In this document: positions 8,340-16,224 of the stretch, one piece after another | Numbering within the stretch: the stretch's first letter is position 1 | Layout: each line of letters opens with the position of its first letter | Assembly: GCF_037203605.1 (NCBI RefSeq) | Contig: NZ_JBBDHC010000002.1 | Location: forward strand, 1-64,000 | Length of the DNA stretch: 64,000 nt | Source: Denitratimonas tolerans | GTDB taxonomy: Bacteria > Pseudomonadota > Gammaproteobacteria > Xanthomonadales > Xanthomonadaceae | Direction: 5' to 3' | Made by a program: the position numbers and the translations under genes | Notes under the pieces: model-generated | The model's input: the letters and a program-made list of their open reading frames with translations, nothing else | What the model was told of the DNA's origin: nothing | The model's database searches: none

Positions 8340-10139
8340 TCACGGGCCGCCTTCGAAACCATCAGCGAAAATCGCGCCGCCCGGCACCTGGATCGTCACG
8401 GCTCCCGGCACCGTTTCCAGCGCCAGCGGCAGGTCCGTCGCGCTGATCGATCCGTTCTCGTCCACGTCCAGATACAGCGAGACCCACAGGGCGTAGCTGC
8501 CCGCAGGCGTGCCCGGCGGGACCTGGAAATCGCGGGTCACGGCGTGGGTTCCAGGGGCGAGCGAGATCGGCGCGTCGTTCGCGCCATCGTCAATGTAGCC
8601 CACGCCGCTGCGGTAAAGGCTCGCGCCCATCAGGAGGTGCGCGTGCGCGGCTCCGGCGGCATTGGTGGCCTGGGCCTGGATCTGGAACGTGGCACCGGGC
8701 AGCAGCGCGGCGAGATGGGCCTGGATCGATGCGAGGGAGACGGGCGAGGTCATCACCGCGGTGCGCAGGCCGCTGCCGGCCCCGCTGGCGTTGTAGTAGT
8801 GGTCGACGATCCACGGCCAGGACTTGCCGTTGGGCGCATCGCCCCAGCGCTTGGTGCCCCACTGTGACATGCCGCGCCCGTGGCCGAAGCAGCCGCGCCC
8901 CGCAGCAACCGCATCGGCGAGGCAAGACCAGCCGGTCGCCGGCGAACCCACGAAGCCATTGCCGCAGGAAAGGTCCGAATTGCTGCAGTTCAGCCCGTCG
9001 TCGGGGTCGTCCCAGCTGTTGTTCTCGGCCGAATACTCGCTCGATATCGGGCCGCTGGCAGCGCGCATCAACATAATGCCCGGGGTGCGCGCCACAGCGT
9101 TGGTGGTACTGGTATAGGTATCGGGATCGTTGACCTGGCAGCAGGCGCTGGAGCAGATGTCGAAGGTCGGGCGGATCGGATTGGCGACGCGCCAGGCACC
9201 GTAGCTGCGGTAGGCGATGCTGCCGGCGCGCAGGCTGGCCTGATTCCAGCCGCTGATCCACTCGTCGCCGAGGCCGCGCGCCACGTAGGTTTCCAGCGAA
9301 TAGGTGCAGGTATGTGTGCAGCTTCCGGTGCAGCAGATATCGGTGCAGGCGGCGTTGGAGTAGCCGACCCGGATCGACGCGGGCGGCAGCAGGGTCGGCG
9401 CGACCAGCGGGCCGATCGGCATCCGCGCACGCGCGGGCAGCGCACCCGTGAGGACCTCCCCGGCCGCATCGCCGGTCACCGCAGAATCGCGACGATCCAT
9501 CGCGCCGATCACCTCGCGCGACAGCCCGGGTGCCTCCCCGCCCAGCGCCAGCAGGCGCGTCTGGACGCCGGGCGTGCAGACCAGCCCATCGCGAACCTGC
9601 TCGGCGAATCCGGTGGCCTGCACCCGCAGGCGCGAGCGGGTCAGGTCGCCGGGTCCGCAGGCGACTAGGGCGAGTTCGAAATGTCCCTCGGCGTCGCTGT
9701 AGGCCACGCGTCCTTCGAAATCGATGCGCGCGCCGGCGACGGCCGCGCCGTCGTCGCTGCGGCGCACCCAGCCATGCAGCCAGCGTGCGGCAGGATCGCG
9801 CGCCGCCTGCGCCGAGAGCCGCGCGACGGCCTCGGGCTCGACCAGTGGATCGAGCAGCAGGGTCATCCCGGCCGTCGCGGGATCGAGCGTGAAGCCCAGA
9901 TCGCGGTATCCGGCCGCGCGCGCCGTGGCCTGGACCTGGCGCGACGGCGAGGCAACCTCGGCCAGTCGTCCGTGGACATCGAAACGGCGCACGCCGCCCG
10001 GATCGGCGAATTCCACGCTCGCGTCCAGCGGCGCGCCGGTGCGCGCGTCGCGCGCGGCCAGCTCCAGTGCCGAACCCGAACCGGCCGCGAGCAGCCAGAG
10101 CGCCGTGACCAGCCCACCGCGAAAAATCATCCTTCCCAT
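8340..10139 (-). CDS. Exported SpoIID/LytB-domain protein
   Basis: 599 aa from the ATG at 10137-10139, behind GAGGGA. A signal peptide is evident (RGGLVTALWLLAAGSGSA). Then come two carboxypeptidase-regulatory-like beta segments (about 25-100 and 120-200), a Cys-rich patch (CTDICCTGSCTHTC) and a SpoIID/LytB-like domain: SLETYVARGLGDEW, with an acidic residue where SpoIID has its catalytic Glu, then LRAGSIAYRSYGAW and GHGRGMSQWGTKRWG. SpoIID enzymes are lytic transglycosylases acting on denuded glycan, so a peptidoglycan role is plausible. The last residues are IFADGFEGGP, a tail discussed in the findings. The gene separates pgsA from the tRNA operon, which adjoin in E. coli. Confidence 0.85.
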   Translation of the reverse strand: MGRMIFRGGLVTALWLLAAGSGSALELAARDARTGAPLDASVEFADPGGVRRFDVHGRLAEVASPSRQVQATARAAGYRDLGFTLDPATAGMTLLLDPLVEPEAVARLSAQAARDPAARWLHGWVRRSDDGAAVAGARIDFEGRVAYSDAEGHFELALVACGPGDLTRSRLRVQATGFAEQVRDGLVCTPGVQTRLLALGGEAPGLSREVIGAMDRRDSAVTGDAAGEVLTGALPARARMPIGPLVAPTLLPPASIRVGYSNAACTDICCTGSCTHTCTYSLETYVARGLGDEWISGWNQASLRAGSIAYRSYGAWRVANPIRPTFDICSSACCQVNDPDTYTSTTNAVARTPGIMLMRAASGPISSEYSAENNSWDDPDDGLNCSNSDLSCGNGFVGSPATGWSCLADAVAAGRGCFGHGRGMSQWGTKRWGDAPNGKSWPWIVDHYYNASGAGSGLRTAVMTSPVSLASIQAHLAALLPGATFQIQAQATNAAGAAHAHLLMGASLYRSGVGYIDDGANDAPISLAPGTHAVTRDFQVPPGTPAGSYALWVSLYLDVDENGSISATDLPLALETVPGAVTIQVPGGAIFADGFEGGP

Positions 10140-10223
10140 GGTTCCCTCGTCCAACCCGCACGCCCCCGCGGGGTTCGAGCCTAACCCGGAGCGGGGCACC
10201 GCAAAGCGTCGGCAATGCCGCGC

Positions 10224-10817
10224 CTATTCGTCCGGCGCGTCGCGCAGCGCGGGCCAGGCCGCGCGCAAGTACTGGAAACCCGACCACAGAGTGAGGAGGG
10301 CCGCCACGGCCAGCAGCCAATCGCCGATATGGAAGATCGGGCCGCCCATCCAGGGCGCGACCCGGCCGGGCTTGTCCGGCACCACGGAGTACAGCAGGAA
10401 GATCAGCGCCACCATCTGCACCACGGTCTTGAACTTGCCGATCCAGGCCACCTTCACGCGCGCGCGCTGGCCGACTTCCGCCATCCACTCGCGCAGCGCC
10501 GACACCGCGATCTCGCGTCCGACGATGACCGCCGCCCAGAGCGCCATCCACGGCGTCGGGTGCGCCTGCACGATCAGGAACAGCGCCACCGTCACCATCA
10601 GCTTGTCAGCCACCGGATCGAGGAAGGCACCGAACGCCGAGTACATCCGGTAGCGGCGCGCAATCCAGCCGTCGAGCCAGTCGGTGAGCGCTCCCAGCGC
10701 AAAGATGAGCGCGGCGGCGATGTGGGTCCAGGAATAGGGCAGGTAGAACACCACCACGAGCACCGGAATCAGCGCGATGCGGAACAGCGTCAGCAGGGTC
10801 GGGATGGTGAGCTTCAC
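10224..10817 (-). CDS. pgsA: CDP-diacylglycerol-glycerol-3-phosphate 3-phosphatidyltransferase
   Basis: Makes phosphatidylglycerol-phosphate, the committed step to PG and cardiolipin, in the inner membrane. 197 aa with several membrane helices. The CDP-alcohol phosphotransferase motif D-x2-DG-x2-AR-x8-G-x3-D-x3-D is seen as TDWLDGWIARRYRM followed by SAFGAFLDPVADK. Its start overlaps the uvrC stop by 4 bp (ATGA), the conserved uvrC-pgsA pair, so translation is probably coupled. Confidence 0.96.
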   Translation of the reverse strand: MKLTIPTLLTLFRIALIPVLVVVFYLPYSWTHIAAALIFALGALTDWLDGWIARRYRMYSAFGAFLDPVADKLMVTVALFLIVQAHPTPWMALWAAVIVGREIAVSALREWMAEVGQRARVKVAWIGKFKTVVQMVALIFLLYSVVPDKPGRVAPWMGGPIFHIGDWLLAVAALLTLWSGFQYLRAAWPALRDAPDE

Positions 10818-12694
10818 GCGGGCCCCTGATCGGTCGGATCGGGGACGCCGTGCAGCGCCCTCCAGAGGCGCTGGGCCAGGGCCATGTTGATGCCTTCCAC
10901 GCGTGCAATCTCCTCGACGCCGGCAGCCTTGAGCTCGGCAAGGCCGCCAAAATGCCGCAGAAGCATAGCGCGGCGACGCGGGCCGATGCCCGGAATATCC
11001 TCCAGCCGGCTGTGCTCGCGCGTCCTGGCGCGCCGCCCGCGGTGTCCGGTGATGGCGAAACGATGGGCCTCATCGCGCACCTGGGCGATCAAGTGCAGCG
11101 CAGGTGAATCGGCACCCGGATGCAGTTCACGGCCATCGCCCAGCACCAGGGTTTCATCGCCGGCGCGGCGCGCCGCGCCCTTGGCCACGCCCACGAGGAT
11201 GATGTTTCCGATGTCCAGCTCCCCCAGCACCTCCATGGCCTGCGCCAGCTGTCCCCGGCCGCCGTCGATCAGCAGCAGATCCGGCAGCACGCCCTCCTCC
11301 CTGGCGCGCAGGAAGCGGCGCGTGAGCGCCTGGCGCATCGCGGCGTAGTCGTCGCCCGGCGTGATCCCGGCGATGTTGAAGCGCCGGTACTGGCCGCGCA
11401 CCGGCCCGTCGGCATCGAACACCACGCACGAAGCCACGGTGGCCTCGCCCTGGGTGTGGCTGATGTCGAAACACTCGATGCGGCGCGGCGGGCCGTCGAG
11501 CGCCAGCAGCTCGCACAGGGCATCGATGCGGGCGCGCTGGGTCGCCTCGCTGCCCTGCCGCGCGGCCAGCGCGATCTTCGCGTTCTGCATGGCGAGATCC
11601 AGATAGCGCGCGCGCTCGGCGCGCACCGAGGATTTGAGCGCGACGCGCCCGCCGCGGCGCTCGCCCAGCACCGTTTCGATCAGCGCCTGCTCGGCGATCG
11701 GGTGGCTGAGGATGACCTCGCGCGGCGGCAGCTGGCTGCCGTAGTACTGCGAGACGAAGGCCTCGAGCACCTCGCCCGGTTCGTCGGCACCGTTGGTGCG
11801 CGGGAAGTAGCTGCGCGTGCCCTGGTTCATGCCGCCGCGAAAGCACAACAGCACCACGCAGGCCGCGCCGCGGTCGATGGCGCAGGCCAGCACATCCATG
11901 TCGATCTGCTCGCCATCGACGTACTGGCGCGCCTGCATCCTGCGCAGGCTGGCGATCTGGTCGCGCAGCTGTGCGGCGCGCTCGAACTCCAGTGCCGCGC
12001 TGGCCGCCTCCATCGCCACGGCCAGTTCATCGACCAGCGCATCGCTGCGCCCGTCGAGGAACAGCTCGGCGCGGCGCACGTTGGCGCGGTAGTCCTCGGC
12101 GCTGATGAGCCCCACGCACGGCGCGCTGCAGCGTCCGATCTGGTACTGCAGGCAGGGGCGGCTGCGGTTGCGGAACACGCTGTCCTCGCAGGAGCGCAGC
12201 TTGAACAGCTTGTGGATCAGGTTGAGCGTCTCGCGCACCGCCGAGGAGCTCGGGTACGGCCCGAAGAAGCGCCCCGGCAGGCTGCGCGTACCGCGATAGA
12301 AGGTGATGCGCGGGAATTCATCCTGGGTCGAGATGTAGATGTACGGATAGCTCTTGTCATCGCGCAGCAGCACGTTGTAGCGCGGCTTGAGCGACTTGAT
12401 GAGCTGGTTCTCCAGCAGCAGCGCCTCGCCTTCGGTGCGCGTGACGGTGACCTCCATGCGCGCGACCTGGGCCAGCATCGCGCGCTGGCGCGGGCTGCGC
12501 TCGGCGGTGACGAAATAGCTGGCCACGCGCTTCTTCAGCGAGGCCGCCTTGCCGACGTAGAGCACGCTGTCGTCGGCCGCGTACATGCGGTAGACGCCGG
12601 GCGCGGTGGTCAGCTCGCGCGCGAAGCGCTTGCCGTCGAATCCGGGGGCATCCTCACCCGGGCTCCGGGCCCGTTCGTCGTTCGAACCGCGCAT
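10814..12694 (-). CDS. uvrC: UvrABC system protein C
   Basis: Dual-incision endonuclease of nucleotide excision repair. 626 aa. Domain order is an N-terminal GIY-YIG nuclease (PGVYRMYAADDSVLYVGKA near 30-50), a Cys-rich segment (CLQYQIGRCSAPCVG near 155), a UVR helix pair near 200-235 that binds UvrB, a central RNase H-like nuclease (ECFDISHTQGEATVAS, LLIDGGRGQL, HRFAITGHR) and a C-terminal HhH2 region (LEDIPGIGPRRRAMLLRHFGG). It overlaps pgsA by 4 bp. Confidence 0.97.
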   Translation of the reverse strand: MRGSNDERARSPGEDAPGFDGKRFARELTTAPGVYRMYAADDSVLYVGKAASLKKRVASYFVTAERSPRQRAMLAQVARMEVTVTRTEGEALLLENQLIKSLKPRYNVLLRDDKSYPYIYISTQDEFPRITFYRGTRSLPGRFFGPYPSSSAVRETLNLIHKLFKLRSCEDSVFRNRSRPCLQYQIGRCSAPCVGLISAEDYRANVRRAELFLDGRSDALVDELAVAMEAASAALEFERAAQLRDQIASLRRMQARQYVDGEQIDMDVLACAIDRGAACVVLLCFRGGMNQGTRSYFPRTNGADEPGEVLEAFVSQYYGSQLPPREVILSHPIAEQALIETVLGERRGGRVALKSSVRAERARYLDLAMQNAKIALAARQGSEATQRARIDALCELLALDGPPRRIECFDISHTQGEATVASCVVFDADGPVRGQYRRFNIAGITPGDDYAAMRQALTRRFLRAREEGVLPDLLLIDGGRGQLAQAMEVLGELDIGNIILVGVAKGAARRAGDETLVLGDGRELHPGADSPALHLIAQVRDEAHRFAITGHRGRRARTREHSRLEDIPGIGPRRRAMLLRHFGGLAELKAAGVEEIARVEGINMALAQRLWRALHGVPDPTDQGPA

Positions 12695-12722
12695 CGCCCG
12701 CCCCGGTTTCAGCCGGTGCCCA

Positions 12723-14150
12723 TCATGCCGTCATCGGCAGAACGACGGCCTCGCGCGAGGCAAGATCCACGCGCAGCACTTCGTGCGCGTCGGTGTTGGA
12801 AACCCACAGCCGCGCACCGTCGCTGACCACGGCGGTCGGGCGACGCAGGGGATAGTCCACCGGCAGATGGGTCAGCTCGCCGGTGCCCAGTCGCAGCATC
12901 GCGATGGCATCGTTGTAGCAGTCGGCCACCCACAGCACCGGCGATTTGGGATCGAGCGCGATGCCCACCGGGTACTGCAGGCGCGCGGTCGGGCGCTTGC
13001 CGCTGGCCTGGCCGAAATCGAACAGGCCCAGCCCGATCAGGGTCTGCACCATCCCGCTGCCCAGATGCAGGCTGCGCAGCGCCGAGGCCTGGCCGTCGGC
13101 CACATACAGCGTGTGCTGCAGCACCGCCAGGCCCATCGGCTGCGCGAACGCGGCCAGCGCGCCGGCACCGTCAGCCAGCGCCAGCCGTCCGGACCCTGCG
13201 AGCGGGCGGAACCCGAAGCGGGTCAGATCCGCCTCCCAGACCTGGTTCGCGCCCGCCATCGCGATGTAGAGACGATCGAAGTTGGCCGCAAGACCGCACG
13301 GGCGATCGAGCAGCACGGGGCTCTCGCGGAAGTTGGCGACCGCCTGCGGCGTTCCCGGCGATCCCTGGCCCAGCAGCGTATCGACCTGCCCGGTGCCCAG
13401 CTGGATGCGGCGGATCGCGTGGTTGCCGACGTCCGAGACATACAGGGCATCCTTGAGCACCACCAGACCGCCCGGCGACTGGAAGCTCGCCTGGATGCCC
13501 GGCCCGTCCTCGAACCCCGCCGAACCTGAGCCGAAGACGCGCAGCACCTGACCCTCGTGGCTGCACTCCATCACGCGATGGTGCCCGCTGTCGCAGACGT
13601 AAAGCCGCTGCGGCGTGAGCGCCAGCGCGGTGGGAAAACACAGTTCGCGCATCGGCTCGGGGCGCAGCGCGGGCTGCGCGTTCTCGTAGACCCGAACGCC
13701 GCGCTCGCCGGCATCGTCCAGGAGTTCCACGATCCGCTGTTCAAGCGCTTCGCGCTGCCGGTCTCCGGCGATGATGTCCACCAGCCGCCCGAACGCGTCG
13801 ACCAGCGCCACCGAGGGCCAGGCGCGGATGCCGTAGTGCTGCCAGGCCACCGCATCCGGGTCGCTCGCCACCGGAAAGCGCACGCCCAGCCGGTTCACCG
13901 CCCGCGCCACGAGGTCAAGCTCGCGCTGGGCATCGAACTTCGGCGTGTGGATGCCGATCACGCTCAGGCCGTCGGCGTACTTGGTCTGGAGATAGCCGAT
14001 ATCGGCCAGGGCGTTGGCCGAGGTGGCCGATCCCGTGTGCCAGAAGACCAGCGCGACCAGGCGGCCGCGCAGCGCCGCGATGCGCAGCGGTGCCGCGTTG
14101 ACCCAGTCCAGCGCGGGAGGAAGATCGGGAGCCAGCGGGGATTCGGTCAT
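12723..14150 (-). CDS. Thioredoxin-fold plus NHL-propeller protein lacking redox Cys
   Basis: 475 aa, resembling NHLRC2: an N-terminal thioredoxin-like domain (about 10-150) followed by an NHL/beta-propeller (about 165-470) with repeating strands such as ALTPQRLYVCDSGHHRV, LYVSDVGNHAIRRI, LYVADGQASALRSL and LWVADCYNDAIAML. In NHLRC2-type proteins the thioredoxin domain carries a Cys pair after the FW motif. Here the segment is VFWHTGSATSANAL, with no Cys, so redox activity is unlikely. The fold may serve binding or scaffolding. No signal peptide, so cytosolic. The gene lies 28 bp downstream of uvrC in position but upstream in transcription on the same strand, and could be read into uvrC. Confidence 0.8.
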   Translation of the reverse strand: MTESPLAPDLPPALDWVNAAPLRIAALRGRLVALVFWHTGSATSANALADIGYLQTKYADGLSVIGIHTPKFDAQRELDLVARAVNRLGVRFPVASDPDAVAWQHYGIRAWPSVALVDAFGRLVDIIAGDRQREALEQRIVELLDDAGERGVRVYENAQPALRPEPMRELCFPTALALTPQRLYVCDSGHHRVMECSHEGQVLRVFGSGSAGFEDGPGIQASFQSPGGLVVLKDALYVSDVGNHAIRRIQLGTGQVDTLLGQGSPGTPQAVANFRESPVLLDRPCGLAANFDRLYIAMAGANQVWEADLTRFGFRPLAGSGRLALADGAGALAAFAQPMGLAVLQHTLYVADGQASALRSLHLGSGMVQTLIGLGLFDFGQASGKRPTARLQYPVGIALDPKSPVLWVADCYNDAIAMLRLGTGELTHLPVDYPLRRPTAVVSDGARLWVSNTDAHEVLRVDLASREAVVLPMTA

Positions 14151-14201
14151 CGGCAGGCCTGTTGCGCGGAAAGCCCGCGCATCATTGGAGCATTATCGGG
14201 A

Positions 14202-14681
14202 TCAGGCCCGATCCCGCAAGCGCGCAATCAGGCCGGGCATCGCCGCGTGCAGCATGGAAGCCACTTGGCGGAAGTCGCCCAATCCGCCGTAGTAGGGATC
14301 GGGCACCTCGGTTCCAGCCGCAGCGCCGCACCAGGGCAGCAGCAGATCCAGCTCGCCGCCGGTCGTGGCCGGACGATGCTGATGCAGCCAGGCGAGGTTG
14401 GCGCGGTCGGCGGCGAGGATCAGATCGAAGCTGCCGAAGTCCCGTGCCGCCACCTGGCGCGCGCGCAGGTCCTCGATGCCGCAGTCGATCTCCCGCGCGA
14501 TGCGGCGCGCGCGCTCGTCCGGCGGCGCGCCGACGTGGTAGTCGTGCGTCCCGGCCGAATCGAGCGCCAGCGTCAGCCCGGCATCGCGCAGCGCGACGCG
14601 GGCGATGCCCTCGGCCAGCGGCGAGCGGCAGATGTTGCCCATGCAGACGAACAGGATCGATGAGATTTCTTTGCGCTTCAT
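14202..14681 (-). CDS. Low-molecular-weight protein tyrosine phosphatase
   Basis: 159 aa, a complete LMW-PTP. The P-loop CMGNICRSP starts at Cys13 (nucleophile) and ends with the Arg19-Ser20 pair, and the general acid is the Asp in VPDPYYGG. Usual bacterial substrates are tyrosine-autokinases of polysaccharide export or other phosphotyrosine proteins; no such kinase is adjacent. It lies on the minus strand between dnaJ and the NHL gene, 51 bp from the latter. About 170 bp upstream, to dnaJ, shows no gene. Confidence 0.93.
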   Translation of the reverse strand: MKRKEISSILFVCMGNICRSPLAEGIARVALRDAGLTLALDSAGTHDYHVGAPPDERARRIAREIDCGIEDLRARQVAARDFGSFDLILAADRANLAWLHQHRPATTGGELDLLLPWCGAAAGTEVPDPYYGGLGDFRQVASMLHAAMPGLIARLRDRA

Positions 14682-14850
14682 TCTGTGACAAGTCCACTCA
14701 TGGCGGCGCAGGTGATGGCCCGGCGGTCCCCGCGGACCTGCGGGAAGACCGGCTCGCGCACCGCCACCCGGTCAGGCGACTTTCCATCATGCCGCGCTCC
14801 GCACCCGCAGCGGCCGCGCCCTGCCGCTGGCGGATGCGGCCCCGATGCCA

Positions 14851-15966
14851 TCACGACGTCATGCGCGACCAGAACGCCTTGACGCCATCCAGGAAGGTGC
14901 TCGAACGCGGCGAATGCGCGGCGCCCTTTTCGCCCTCGAACGTGGCCTCGAAGTCCGCCAGCAGCTCGCGCTGGCGGCGGGTGAGGTTGACCGGGGTTTC
15001 CACCACTACTCGGCACATGAGATCGCCGGGCGCGTGGCTGCGCACCGACTTCACGCCCTTGCCACGCAGGCGGAACAGCTTGCCGGTCTGGGTCTCGGCG
15101 GGAATCTTCAGCTCGACCATGCCATCGAGCGTCGGCACCTCGATCTGCGCGCCCAGCGCCGCCTGCGACAGGCGGATCGGCAGCTCGCAGTAGAGGTCAT
15201 CGCCATCGCGCTGGAAGATCGCGTGCTCGCGAACGCGCACCTCGACGTAGAGATCGCCGGGCTGGGTGCCGGCCGGTCCGGCCTCGCCTTCACCCGCCAG
15301 GCGGATGCGGTCGCCGTTGTCCACGCCGGCGGGAATCTTGACCTGCAGGGTTTTCTCACGCTCGACGCGGCCGTGCCCGTCGCAGTCCTTGCAGGGATTG
15401 ACGATGTGGCGTCCGCTGCCGCCGCAGGCCGGGCACACCTGCTGCACCGCGAAGATGCCCTGCTGCATCCGCACCCGACCATGACCACGGCAGGTGGGGC
15501 AGGTGTCGGTCTTGCCATCCTCGGAACCCGAGCCCTTGCAGCCCTCGCACGACACCAGCCTGGGCACCTGGATGGTGCGCTCCACGCCGAAGACGGCGTC
15601 CTGAAGGTCCAACTCGATCACGTAGCGCAGGTCCGCCCCGCGTCGCGCCTGCTGACGTCCACGCGCGCCGCCGAAGATGTCGCCGAAGATGTCGCCGAAG
15701 ATGTCGCCGAAGTCGGCACCGCCACCGCCACCGCCCATGCCCTGCTCGAACGCGGCGTGGCCGTGCTGATCGTACATGCGGCGCCTGGCCGGATCGGCCA
15801 GCACCTCATAGGCTTCCTTGCACTCCTTGAACGCGGCCTCGGCGCTGGCATCCCCCGGATTGCGGTCCGGGTGGTACTTCATCGCGCAGCGGCGATAGGC
15901 CTTCTTCAGCTCATCGTCGCCGGCGCTTTTGGCCACGCCCAGGATTTCGTAGTAGTCGCGTTTCAT
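14851..15966 (-). CDS. dnaJ: Chaperone protein DnaJ
   Basis: Hsp40 co-chaperone that stimulates DnaK ATPase and delivers clients. 371 aa from the ATG at 15964-15966 (MKRDYYEILG). J domain with HPD in KYHPDRN, a G/F linker with three successive FGDI units, a zinc domain with four CxxCxGxG repeats (CEGCKGSG, CPTCRGHG, CPACGGSG, CKDCDGHG) and the C-terminal substrate-binding domain. Last gene of hrcA-grpE-dnaK-dnaJ, separated from dnaK by 258 bp of repeat DNA. Confidence 0.97.
   Translation of the reverse strand: MKRDYYEILGVAKSAGDDELKKAYRRCAMKYHPDRNPGDASAEAAFKECKEAYEVLADPARRRMYDQHGHAAFEQGMGGGGGGADFGDIFGDIFGDIFGGARGRQQARRGADLRYVIELDLQDAVFGVERTIQVPRLVSCEGCKGSGSEDGKTDTCPTCRGHGRVRMQQGIFAVQQVCPACGGSGRHIVNPCKDCDGHGRVEREKTLQVKIPAGVDNGDRIRLAGEGEAGPAGTQPGDLYVEVRVREHAIFQRDGDDLYCELPIRLSQAALGAQIEVPTLDGMVELKIPAETQTGKLFRLRGKGVKSVRSHAPGDLMCRVVVETPVNLTRRQRELLADFEATFEGEKGAAHSPRSSTFLDGVKAFWSRMTS
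15671..15706. repeat. 12-bp tandem repeat inside dnaJ
   Basis: CCGAAGATGTCG occurs three times in a row and a fourth partial unit follows. Read on the minus strand it encodes the FGDI repeats of the G/F linker. Twelve-base units keep frame, so copy number can change without breaking the gene. Confidence 0.9.
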
Positions 15967-16224
15967 GGGAGCCGGGAATCGGGAATGGGGAATCGTTGAA
16001 AGCTCCCTCTCCCCCATCAGCTGATGGGGAGGGGGTTGGGGTGAGGGGGCTTTTCAGGCTGTTGCCTTGGATATCAAAAAGCACTCGCGGCATCGCCGCT
16101 CACCCCTCACTCTGGCCCCCGGCCAGCCGACTTGCTTGTCGGCTGGCGCTTGCAGGCTCGCAGCGATGCTGCTCGAAAGCCCTGCGCGCCCCCGCCGCGG
16201 GCGGGGGAGAGGGGATGTAGCGGC
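15967..16224. repeat. Repeat-rich dnaK-dnaJ spacer
   Basis: Just upstream of dnaJ is a short tandem of GGGAATCG-type units (15973-15995). A 10-bp inverted pair CCTCTCCCCC (16006-16015) and GGGGGAGAGG (16203-16212) bounds the rest. Inside are a palindrome CCCCATCAGCTGATGGGG (16012-16029) and a 10-bp perfect hairpin GCCAGCCGAC/GTCGGCTGGC (16122-16147). The layout is that of a dispersed Lysobacterales intergenic repeat. In an mRNA spanning dnaK-dnaJ these hairpins would be transcribed. No gene is seen. Confidence 0.75.

Noticed and set aside
14678..15016. 112-codon open frame on the minus strand upstream of the LMW phosphatase
   Set aside because: Mostly overlaps the dnaJ end in another frame, Arg/Gly/Pro-rich, no conserved start or motif.
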